This document shows positions 10,301 through 20,728 of a DNA stretch of 64,000 bases, in pieces. Made by a program: the position numbers and the translations under genes. The notes under the pieces are model-generated. The model did not search any database and had not been told where the DNA came from. It saw only the letters and a program-made list of their open reading frames with translations. The number at the start of each line of letters is the position of its first letter. The first letter of the stretch is position 1. This DNA comes from Takakia lepidozioides (Eukaryota > Streptophyta > Takakiopsida > Takakiales > Takakiaceae), in NCBI GenBank assembly GCA_030704615.1, contig CM060734.1, positions 6,758,001 to 6,822,000 of the forward strand. Reading direction: 5' to 3'.

Positions 10301-12794
10301 ACACCTCCTCACTTCTTTTAAGCCGTCATGATATCCACTTCTCTTAACAAGCAAGTACAGCAGCGACTTACCGTGGATAGGCTGCTGCATCGATTTTTGA
10401 AAACTTTGAGATTTCTGCCTGATTCAGTGCTTCATCAGGACCCATCAGAAGGAACTGGCCATCCACGGTGGGTGTGAATGAGGATGGGTTTCTGGGTAGC
10501 AATTTCAAGCCATGCCTGGGCAGGTCAAGCTCCCTGACACATCAACGGGTCGAAACTTAAGTCATGGAGACAACAGACAGTTTTTGTAGAAACAGACTTT
10601 TCCTACACAAAGCCCGCTACAGCAGCCACCCAACCCACTGCCACTGGAGAGGATACCCATTTAGGCTTCCCTGCTAGGAATCCTGACAATATATACTTCC
10701 ACTACTAAGCAATTTGGATGCTTACTGAATGATCCCAGGCCGGAGAAGGCTTTGCAAATAACTGGCTCTTGAAAACTTGAAGCCTGGGACCCCTTCCTCA
10801 GTGACTGCTGCCCCTCCCAGTACATGGCGCCTCTCAAGCACTGCAACCTGGAGACCAGCACGTGCCAGGTAGGCTGCGGCTGTTAGGCCATTGTGGCCCC
10901 CCCCAACAACAACTGCATCCCACACCCTGCAGACATATAAAAGTTGGTAATGACTGCTTTATTTATTAACAGAGTAGGTTCTCATTTACCATTTCCTGCA
11001 AAAATCAGTTATAAGGTACCCTTTGAGTCTAGTCCCCACTGGATACTAACCCTCCCAAGGATAGGCCCTCTGAGAGAGATTGCCATAGAACTTGCGCACA
11101 GTCCACAACAATACACTTACAGGAAATCCTTTTGCTTGCCACAGATGTTCCATGTATTTGTACGGGTGCACTGCCACTCACTGTCTTCTTCTTGACAGAA
11201 AAGGGCACTCAAGAAGACAGCTCAACTATATCAAAGGGGATGAGAAGAAAGACAGTACATTAATTACGTCCACAGGAGGCCCTGGAAGGTCTATGAGAGA
11301 ATGTACTCATAAGACACTGTTTACCGTGGCCTTGTCGCGCCATAGACCCCGCGCCCAGCTGGGGTGGAACAAAAGGGAACAGACACTACCTTTGTGAGGG
11401 GCACACTCCAGTAGTGGGACTTACCTTTGTATAAACAGTTAGTTCGGGCTTTCCAGATATCCTCTGAAAGCCCTTCATACAAGCATCAATCTGCTGTGTG
11501 TGAGCTGCTGGCAATTAGACCCCAACAGGGCCAGGGCATTAGGCGCCCTGGCCATGAGATTTTTAAAGTTGGTGAACAGAGGTGCGGGAACAATGTCTTC
11601 AGGCTGCCTCCACATTGGGCAATTACAATCTCCTTTTCCTATCTGCATCTGTTTATTGTTCAATGGTAGGCTCCCTGCCTGAGTTTAAATGGTACCCTCT
11701 TGAGCTAGAAGTTGGGACGGACTTTGATGGGGCCTGTTATTTGTGTTCTCTTTGCATTAATTTTGTTTAGTAATTGATAATTCTACCCTGGGGTATCAAA
11801 CTTATGAGTAGAAAATCATTTTCTGCCTCTACACTCCTTTCAATACTCAAGAACTTCTGAGAGACTGTATCCCCAATATGGGCTTGCTCTGTCTGCCTCT
11901 TTGCCAGAAATGTTTGGCAGGCTATTTTCAGGAGGAACTCCGTCTTTGTGATTCTATAAATCCCAATCGACACAAGAAGGGACACCAAATATTCACTGCC
12001 TTTGATGAAGCGACCTCAGACCTTCCAACAACAATTAATGAAGCATAGACAATTGAGTCCCCAAACCCTGAACCCTGCTCATCAATCCAATCTATTCACC
12101 TGATTTCCTTTTGGGAAAGTAAGAATGAAAATCCGATAGGAATTAGATAAAATATAGCAAACATATACGAGGTCCCCTTGGGAAATTGTCCAGTAGTGCG
12201 CAAGTTAATACTTTCCAAGAGAGCCAATGTGCCCACAAATAGATTCAACCTGTAATTCCTAGACATTCATTTCACTGTCCCAGTTTCAGCCCGGACTTCA
12301 AAAAATCCATAGTCATCATCGACCTGAAACGATGCTTCAACCTTGCAGATCCGTGTGCACTCGCCATTCAGTTCGTTCATGTGGATTGATTCCACTATGT
12401 ATTAAATGTTTGAAAAAGAAACAAAATACAACCTTCAAAGACAGCTCACAGCATGATGCTCACAAACAGCATCCATCGCTCTTCACAGCATTACCAGCAA
12501 CGTTCACAATCAAACACCTTTCACCATGGAAAATATGACTCTTTGGAGAGAAAGTCAAACGAAAGATGGGTTATTGTGAAAACAAAGATTACTACATTCC
12601 AACTACATTTTAGTGTCTTCCAATTGTGAGTGTGTGAGAGAAAGAGTCAAAGATAAAAGAGATACAAACCTGTCAGTAAGCCAGGTGGTGCCTCTTAATT
12701 CGGCATCCGTGAACAACGTCCGGGGAGCACCGCCAACTAGAAACAAGGCACGAACGAGGGAAGGCGAGAGAAGAGCGCGCCTCCATGGCTTCAT
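4342..12794 (-). CDS. PYROXD2: PYROXD2-like FAD/NAD(P)-binding oxidoreductase, 17 exons, intact
   Basis: Family: PYROXD2 flavoproteins, related to phytoene desaturases; the animal member is mitochondrial. The reaction is not known from sequence. Exons, 5' to 3': 12794-12670, 10926-10726, 10533-10372, 10128-9949, 9673-9616, 9393-9343, 9218-9136, 8820-8733, 8569-8519, 7751-7677, 7459-7391, 6855-6740, 6384-6272, 5709-5630, 5438-5318, 4650-4584, 4468-4342. They total 1767 nt, 588 residues plus stop, close to the ~580 of the family. Every intron is GT..AG and every phase joins. Residues 1-42 are Arg-rich, poor in acidic residues and hydrophobic, like a mitochondrial presequence. The Rossmann motif GGGHNG lies at 50-55, followed by [11 protein letters not shown]. 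Further family blocks are [42 protein letters not shown] and the C-terminal FAD motif [18 protein letters not shown]. The start is the only in-frame ATG seen ahead of the Rossmann fold. Expression was not tested here. Confidence 0.93.
7752..8518. other. Large intron of the PYROXD2-like gene (between exons 10 and 9)
   Basis: Intron sequence. It contains plus-strand ORF pieces rich in Ser and Asn around 7900-8290, but none shows a domain I recognise. It could hold an old insertion; this is not supported beyond the open frames. Confidence 0.4.
10927..12669. other. Intron 1 of the PYROXD2-like gene (1743 bp)
   Basis: Longest intron of the gene, separating the transit-peptide exon from the Rossmann exon. 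It has a GT donor at the 12669 side and an AG acceptor at the 10927 side. I see no coding exon or repeat in it. Confidence 0.6.
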
Positions 12795-13346
12795 GGCTTC
12801 CTGCCTCTCCTTACAAGATCAAAAACTAGGAGCGCATCAGTCCGCCACCGATTCTCCAGCCTGTCTCTCAGCTTCCTTGGGTAAACAGCTTGGATGGATA
12901 AAACAGTCTTATCATCCATGAGGACAAGACCTGGATAAGTACCTGTATGACGGTACTTCCTTCGAGGTATTGCACCTTTGAAGGGCTATCTATTGCTGGA
13001 CTTACCGTCATGCAGGTAAACAGACGTCTCAAGCTGTTTGAAGTACTTTCATGCAGGTAAGATTCCTTGCTGGCGTGCTACCTGAGCTTGGTGAAAGAGA
13101 TGGTTGTTGTCGTTGTAACGCACAGAGGGAGCGGAGCTTGATCCAAGTGAGATGTGGAGAATGGCGATGACCCACTTGATCATATGCGACAGGAAGAAAA
13201 AACCCCATTGTGTAAATTTCTGAAGTAGCATTCAGTGAGTCACGAAATAGAACACTGGGTGTGCTAGGAAATGACGAATTCACATTGAACAGTCTGTGTA
13301 CACTTAGGCATTCTTGGCCACAATGGTTCCCGTTTGAAGGTAGAGG
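12795..13346. other. Intergenic region, probable promoter of the PYROXD2-like gene
   Basis: About 550 bases between the 3' end of the upstream minus-strand gene and the start codon of the PYROXD2-like gene. It must hold the 5' UTR and promoter if the two genes are separate. It contains two near-identical CATGCAGGTAA phrases (around 13012 and 13051). I could not fix a TATA box with confidence. Confidence 0.35.
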
Positions 13347-16300
13347 TTAGCTGTAAGTTTCAGATTCTCTGCTTAGTATCCAAGTTTTCATCTTTTGAGT
13401 CACTAGTTTGGACTTGGGGCGCCTTCTTCTTCTTGAATTGCGCGCTACAAGACTGCACCAAACTCCTGCAGCAAGGACCGGTCCTTTCTCCTCGCACATG
13501 GTGTCTCCAACGTCCTGCTGCTCTACATCAGCTGCAGCTGCAAATCAATGTAAGCAATTATTCTCTAGACCCTGCAGCATCTGCTCTCTGTCCAACACAC
13601 GTAGAAAATTAGAAGTTCATGTAAAATCCTTTACACTAGAAGAATTTGCACCAGATTGACAGACAGTCATCCAGTCATCCACTCCGTGCATGCTTGTGGA
13701 AGCAAATGCCTTAGACGGTAACATTCCCACCATTGCCCTGCAACATTACAACACGAGCTGGCATGATGATGGAGTGCAAGGCTTTGGAAAGAGCATGCTA
13801 TGGACTTTTATGATGAAAGTAAATTAGTGCTCAGATTATCAGGATGTTGTTGGGAAGAATGGAGAGGTGTTTCCCTGTCTCTTGTCACTGTTCTCTCTAC
13901 TGTAAAATCTGGGGACGCAGCCAATCCCTTGCAGATGTGTTGCATTACGAGGAGCAGACATATTGGCATATCCACATGAGTTTCTACCCCTAGAGAATCT
14001 CTGGAAGATGAATTATAGTATTGGCACTTTCTTTCTTGTATCATGCTTCTTTTCCCATAAGCACGTTATAAATTCCTTTCTTGGATGATCAGAGAGGTAT
14101 ATACGAGACTCATGAGTGAGATTTCACATGGTGTTCCTCAAATATGAGCTTGGTGCTCAAATCTCCCAATCAGGGCCAATGATAACACAGACATCAGAAG
14201 AGTTGAGATATCAGCAAAACATACCAAATCGCCAGAACGTGCGTTTGGGCTCCCAAGAAACTCATCCGCCTCTCCCTGCAGCCCAGTAAAGTTTGTAGTC
14301 ACATCCTCCATTTGGAATTTGTACACATGTGAACCACTTCTTAGTTTGATGTTGTCTAATCCGAACGAGTAGCCATTGTTACTCATTTGTCTGTCTCCCT
14401 ACCCCCTGGACGCAAAGAGTGGTTTTCTCTTCTTTATCTTTGAGAAGGAAGGGGGAATTCCCCATATCAAACTTATCCAGAAACATTTGCTTCCATCCCC
14501 CATGAACCCCATGCAGCCTGCTTGTTAAAGACATGCCTGACGCTAATATCAGTATCCCTCCGTTTCTTTCTTTTCCAAACCCTGACCATGGAGAAATACC
14601 CTCCCAATAGCGAGAGTTTATAGTTGAAGTGGAAGCCAAGAATCTACCGTTGTGTTTAGTCCTTCAAGGTACTCCAGCATATTAGCATCCTGCACATGGA
14701 AAAAGAGTAAATCTCTGTCCCATGTCAATCAAACCTTTTGACAAAAGACTTCTAGTTGGTAAAGCTCTACTAGAACAAAAGGAATGATTATGTGTTGTTA
14801 TGCTGGTAGCTCTGACTGTGTCTTGGTAGCTAACCTCATCAAACATTTCTGTGCACAGAATTTGATCTTCCCCTAATTCTAAGGAAGAGTTGTATTGATT
14901 GCTGGGAATGTGGCTGTGACCTTCTGTTCAGGCATAGTCACCACAGGGAGTTGGCCCCTTAAAACCAATTGTGGAAGATCCAACTTGAAATTGGCATAAA
15001 GATTACACTTAGTAAGGATCAGGTCCAGAGAGTGAGAGATGAGAAATTTTTACATGTCCACATTCAAGTTCACTTTCAATTGTGTTAACTTCCAAAAGAA
15101 AGTGTAGTATCAAGTGACGTTTTTTATCTACTGTAAAAAGAGACTGTTGGGAGATTTCAAAGAACTAAAGATCATTGATGTCAGAACAGAACAAGACCTC
15201 TTTTGCTTTCAAAGCATCGATGAGCCTCTGGGCAGCTTCCAACTCTGGCGACATAACATATACCTGTATCACCCATGATGCAACCATCCAGAGTCAAGAG
15301 TAGAAGCACGGTTACAAAGGGAAATGGTTGAATTCAGCCTAAAAGCCGACTACAAAAGATGTCAGTGTAATTGTACTCACAGGCATTGATAATCAACATG
15401 AGGTGGTTGTGTAGTAGCATCCTAAGTGTATGCACAAACGACGTTTCATTTTTCAGTGCTTTTGTTATGCTGCAGATTTCCAAAATGTATTGCTTCCTCA
15501 TGATTTCATTATCCTGATAGCTTACGGTGGTGACCAAATTGTCCAGGAAAAAATCTGTACACCTCATCATCAGAGTCTTCCCATTGAGATGGAGCCAGGC
15601 TCACAAACCTTTGCTTTGGTTTGAAGACCCAAATGCTCACGAAGATCATCTTGGGCAAACATCACTGCAAGAGCTGGGGAAGAGGGTAACCTCCACTCAA
15701 CCAGAAGGTTTGAAGATTCTTCACAACTTCAGACTTTTCTTGGTCTGCTTTGACTGCCGCTAACTCTCCTGGTTTGGCACATCAATATATTAGGGAGCTC
15801 AAGCTACAGTTCCATTGGGGATTACTTTGTTGTGTTAAATTAGACTTGGTAAACACTTTCCCAACTCAAAATGGAGTCCAAGTCTGTGCTTGCTTGTGCT
15901 GATTGATGAATAAACTTGATTGAGAGCCTATGTCCAATTGCCAGACAACTTTATATAGCCCTGGTGAAGGTGTAAAGTATCACAAGACAGACTATAGGCC
16001 AAATCCAGAGGAGCATGTGGAGACTAACAAAATGTTGGAGTATACTGCAGCCAGCTATTCTACTGCTACCCAATAGAATATATACTGGCAAGGTACAGGT
16101 GTCAGCATTACAACATTATGATACTCTTGCAGTAGAGCATGGCAAGGTCCTTGGTAGAAATACATCGAAATTCTTTGTCTTCATGTAGGACGCATTGCAT
16201 CACAAATATGACATATTAGACATAGAAGAGGCATGAGGCAAGGGCCAGTAGTAAAGCAAGAGTTTTCATGGTCCCAAGTACAATAGAATAAACAGTAGAG

Positions 16301-17722
16301 CTTGTGTAAGCAGGTTGTATATACCGAGCCTCTGCAACCAGACCCCAACATCAGCCAAGTCAAGAATATCATGGTCCAGCACCCCAGCCTGCCAATCCAA
16401 CTCTGCATGATTAAGAAGTTCTATTTCCTGTGATTGACGCTGTGAATATTCATGAGATTCTTGCTTAACAATGATGCTGCAGTTGTGACTGGATTTCCTG
16501 TGTCTTATTGGTGCACTCCTGATGTTTAATGGCTTCAAGTAGCCATTAAGTACCCATTGAAGGAGTCTTTGGCTTGCCAGTCTTTGCTCAAGTTTCTACT
16601 ATGCACAGAAATCATAGTAGAAACATCTTTAGGAGAGGGTTCTATTCTTACTTCTTTACTGTGGCCCACATTGCACATAGATAGGATCTACCTTCCAACC
16701 TCCAGACTGATAGGACTTGCACTCGGACACAACGAAAAGTAATATGCTTCTTTTAAATCCTGAGCACCTTTCTGGGTGCACAGGAAGATCCTCTGAAGAA
16801 AGCAACTATTACTCATAAATATACTTATTTGATGTATGTAAATACAAATACACACCAATTTCTGAGCATGACTAAGAACAAGGGGGTCGCACACATAGCC
16901 CCATTGTCTGCTTGTTTTCCCCTTTTCCGTTTATTAAATTCTGGTTCTGGCAGATGTCTGTATGTACTAGGGACGTCCTCAACATCTTCAGCAAGTTTAA
17001 GCTCCTCTAGCATCTGGGTGCGCATGTCAATCCTGTCCATGCACCCTTTCACAAGCTTGAGGTACTCCTTGAGGCTAATACTGTTGTCACCGTGGGGTAT
17101 AGAAAAGCCTGCAGCCTGCGACGACACAATGGAGTTCTGAAAATCCAGTGTGTGGCTGGTGATCACAATGAGTAACTGGTACAGCCTTAACAAGAGTCTA
17201 AACAACGTCTACCAAACGTTCCTAACAGAAATTCTTCATACGGTAACAAGCAGAAGTCGTCCTACACCTAAACCCCCCCCTACAAACTGGGATGCATGAC
17301 ATTAAAACGAAATATGACAAACGATAGTGAGCTCTTGGTAATGTACATTGCAGAGCTAATGCCAGATCTGGCAGTTTACCTCTTTCTCATACCTGGGCCC
17401 TTTTGTACAAGTCTTCCTCAGTATCGGGTCTCAAAGAGCCAGCTGGGTTTTGGCTTTTCGGGTTGAGTTGCTGCCGCCTCAGCCACTTCAATCAGGTCTG
17501 TAGTGTCGACCGATACATCAACCCCAGCTGTGGTACTTCACAGAGTTCTGTCTCAGGAGACAATCTACCAATGCTGGAAACATAGAAGCAACATCGAAAC
17601 CCACTGACCAGCATCGACGATGGTCGCTGGAGCTTCTCTACAATCTGCGGAACCCAAGGCCATGCCCCGCATCCCCGACAAGCATTTCCAAGGTCCCGAT
17701 AGCGAGCAGAACCGCCAAACAA
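13347..17722 (-). CDS. Unrecognised spliced gene, partial model, possible nuclear protein
   Basis: I do not recognise the product. Likely exons, 5' to 3': 17470-17393, 17136-16895, 16427-16325, 15263-15198, 14689-14648, 14398-14225, 13537-13347. The first two join in phase 0 across GT..AG borders (ending DLYKRAQ, continuing NSIVSSQAAG). Exons 15263-15198, 14689-14648 and 14398-14225 are all whole-codon exons (22, 14 and 58 codons) with proper borders, which random sequence would rarely give. The second exon is helical and charged (KEYLKLVKGCMDRIDMRTQM) and ends in the basic NKRKRGKQ. The last exon carries RNSRRRRRPKSK and stops at 13347-13349. Both basic clusters look like nuclear localisation signals. 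Phases do not close around 16325-16427 or before the last exon, so exons are missing. The first exon (near 17625-17722) and start codon are unresolved; an ATG at about 17625 is one option. Confidence 0.5.
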
Positions 17723-18072
17723 CCCAGGTCAGCAATCCAGAGGCAAGACGAGCCAATTATCATCAGTTCAGAGAGGATGCAGCTAATTTATGAGCTTAAG
17801 CATCGAGACCTTTCAACTTTCTTCCTACGCCTGGTGTTGACGTTACCAGACAACCAATCGGTGTGGGCACTATATCAACGATGTTCAGTAACTAAGGCTG
17901 GATGCCGCTGCGGAGCCCAGATCCGAGTTTACGGACTTCACCGAACTACGATAGAGGATTGGCGTAAGCACAGCTGCTTGGAATGGCAGCCATCCGAGTC
18001 AAATCAATCTCATCTCACACGCGCAAGGGATCCATCTCCCAAAGTGCACCACCTAGTGTACCGGACGGTAAA
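17723..18072. other. Upstream region of the unrecognised gene
   Basis: Probable 5' region and promoter of the minus-strand gene. A plus-strand open frame runs through it (17777-18154) but has no recognised domain and crosses into the SINE, so I do not call it a gene. Confidence 0.3.
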
Positions 18073-18280
18073 GTTTGTTTGTTTTTTTTTTAATAAAGGG
18101 AAACACCTGTGTCGCAGAGAAGGGGGAGAAGGGCGTACCACACCCCTCAAGTAGCGGGATTTGACCCCAGGGTCATCCGGATGGCACTCAGTTGGCTGAG
18201 GCTAAGTTTATATACTCGATAGAGTATACAACTTGGTTGTCACCCATTGTGATAGTTCACTTTACCAACTGAGCTACTTA
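18073..18280 (-). mobile_element. tRNA-derived SINE, interrupted by a retroelement fragment
   Basis: Read on the minus strand, the element starts with a tRNA-like head: TAGCTCAGTTGG (18276-18265) fits the Pol III box A, and GGGTCAAATCC (18169-18159) fits box B. It ends in an A-rich tail (TTAAAAAAAAAACAAAC, 18090-18073) as SINEs do. Between the two boxes lies a foreign 69-bp insert, listed separately, which pushes them about 95 bp apart. Without the insert the spacing is near that of a tRNA. I could not define target-site duplications. SINEs are transcribed by Pol III and moved by LINE enzymes. Confidence 0.7.
18190..18258 (+). repeat. Gypsy reverse-transcriptase fragment inside the SINE
   Basis: Bases 18190-18258 match 55990-56058 in the RT gene of the Athila/Tat-like element at 68 of 69 positions; the one difference is T versus C in TATACTCGAT. 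Identity stops sharply on both sides. The insert lies between the two halves of the SINE head and is flanked by CACTC on one side and CACTT on the other. Confidence 0.9.
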
Positions 18281-20728
18281 CTGTTGGTTAGTTTTATTAG
18301 TTAGAACATACGGTTGACAAATGTACCCCGGCCAAAATACAAAAGGATCTTTATGTGTAGGGTAAAGAAGCGAATACGTCCTGCGTTGTATCTCGCGCAA
18401 TCTGATTGGCCAGGAATTATCCCATATCGATTGCCTGTATCCAGCACCCTGTATAGTATATAATCAGGTGTGAGCTGCAAGGGAGTGGAGGTTGGGCTTA
18501 TGGTTGATTATGTCATCCCAATGTGGAGTACGTTGTATTCGGGGACGTTACGTACTTATGTACCCCCCGAAATATAACATACTTACCCTGAAATTTGTCC
18601 AAATAAGTGTACTCAAACTACAAAGGAAAAAAGTGACGAGGGTTCTTTACGAAAAATCTGTTGCTAGCTCGTTCGAGACTCATGCCCATCTTTCGGACAG
18701 TCTTATCCCCTGCAATTCCTTGTGGATTGATTCTCAACTGCTAGGCCACCACACGACCTTCTATGGCGTTCTCTGCTCACCAGACTTTAGAATCTGTTGG
18801 CCAATTTTCCTGGGTGAGAACAACCCATAGGGCAATGTTGGGTGTTATGGTTGCCACCGACTATATCATCATCATTCAAAGCTAGATCTGTATAAAAATG
18901 GCAACTAACCCAGGTAGATGGAGGAGGTTGAAGGAAGCGGTGTATGCATTACCTCTTTCTGGACCATATTTCTCTATTGTCTTAATTTGTGACAGGCACA
19001 ACAGTCTATTGAACTAAGGCTGGATAAGTTAGGCGAGAATCTATTATTTACTCATGGTGTGTGAGGTTTAGTGATAGATTTAGTTGAATGGAGCAGAACA
19101 TATTCTTAGGTTAGATTGGGAGGGATAGTTATTATTGTATTTATAACTACGTATGTCTGTTGTAAGGTCTTGACCATGTTTTGAAATGTGGTTGTCTGTG
19201 AGGGAAAGAGTGTGTACATGGAGTGTAAAATTTTGCGGCATAGTTGTTGTCATGTCATGACAACGGCCTTCACAACATGAGCAGATCAGTGACTGACTCA
19301 TTTGGATATTTGTCGGAGGTACTTTATGGCTTCAGCAGACCAGGGCCCAGCACTCCAGGAATTCCAAACTTTGCTTCAGCACTTGATTGCCGTTCTGACT
19401 CCTCCCACAGCTCAGTATCTACGAGTTTGTTATGTGCCAGTGCTTACAAAAGCTGGAGATCAGAAATGTAGGATAAACCGAAACAATCCCTCGTGGGTCA
19501 AGCAAACACCATCTTGGGACTACAGATCTCACCAACTTTGTTCTCAGCCCTCCCTTTCTCATTGTAATCTAGGTAGTTGCAGCTGCAGACCTCATTGCGG
19601 ACGTTCCATGAAGACTGATTATCCCGAGTTTACCCTCAGATGGTTCATCTAACATATATGAAAGGTATGGAGATGAAGACAATGATGCGCGTTCGAAGGC
19701 TTCTCAATGGTTGCTAACTTTTGTACTCCAACCATCTACAGAAATCCATTTGGAAGCACACTCCAAACCACAAACTTGCTTTCACCAAGCTGCCCACACC
19801 AATTGTTACACCCTTCTTTTGTGAAACCAGTATTCGTGGTGATAATGATGCGCAACTAGAGGCTTCCACACCGGGCTGAAGCACCCTTCTCAACGTGCAA
19901 TTTGGACGAGGTAGATTATATTAGCCCTCGCGAGAAAACATTGAGATGGAAACAGTGATTCAAAGTTCTTTTCAGCCAAATAGCGTGCTCACTTCTTCAT
20001 AAAACCATGACATTTCGCCAAGCAGGTCGGCGATGCATTTAAAGAGCTGCATATGTGCCATGTTTGCATAACCATTTTGAAAAACAAAATGATCTGATAT
20101 ATTATGAGATATAAAAAATTGATGGTAATATAAATGAGAGTAATTACAGGAAGTAAAATAAAAGACTTTTTAGCTTGGTTTGCTAGAGTACCACGAAAAA
20201 AGATATGCCTACGTGGAGGGTGCAGAGTACATATTAAGTAGCAAATAACTATGACTCATGCAACTCCGTGTCATTTCGATCAGCTTGAGGTCATTGTCTT
20301 TATGAGCTTTGTTTGTAGAATGTGAAGGGGTTTACAGAGTTAGGATAATTCAGCAGAGTGAAACATATATGGTCTCAACTTCAAGGTCCATCACTATAGA
20401 ATTGAACCGAGGGGCTCCGCCCTCTCACCATGATCTTGTCTAAGGCTTAGCAAGGTTTTAGTTATGACTATCTTTTAGGTTTTGCCAAATCCCTAACCTC
20501 CTCGTCCTCCTAAGCTCTCCAGACTAGCGGTTCCACTTATTTACAAGTGCCTCTATATTTAACCATGGCCGCCGCCATGGCGCCTCTATTACCTCTCAAT
20601 GTGCTTGGGGGTCTTCCCACCTCACCTTTTGCTCTAGCAATGCTTCTAATTGCTGGATCATAGCGCTTCTTTGAGCTCCCTCTTCGTGTTTTTAGACTAG
20701 ATTCCACCAGCAAACAAAAAATCACCAT
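18281..20728. other. Long intergenic stretch, nothing recognised
   Basis: Mostly AT-rich sequence with short ORFs in all frames and no recognised domain. A GC-rich inverted phrase (GAGGGGCTCCGCCCTC, near 20409-20424) is the only compact structure I noticed. Confidence 0.35.

Noticed and set aside
18241-18285. Possible intact tRNA gene on the minus strand
   Set aside because: Box A and box B are present but there is no foldable acceptor or anticodon arm, a foreign insert lies between them, and an A-rich tail follows; a SINE explains it better.
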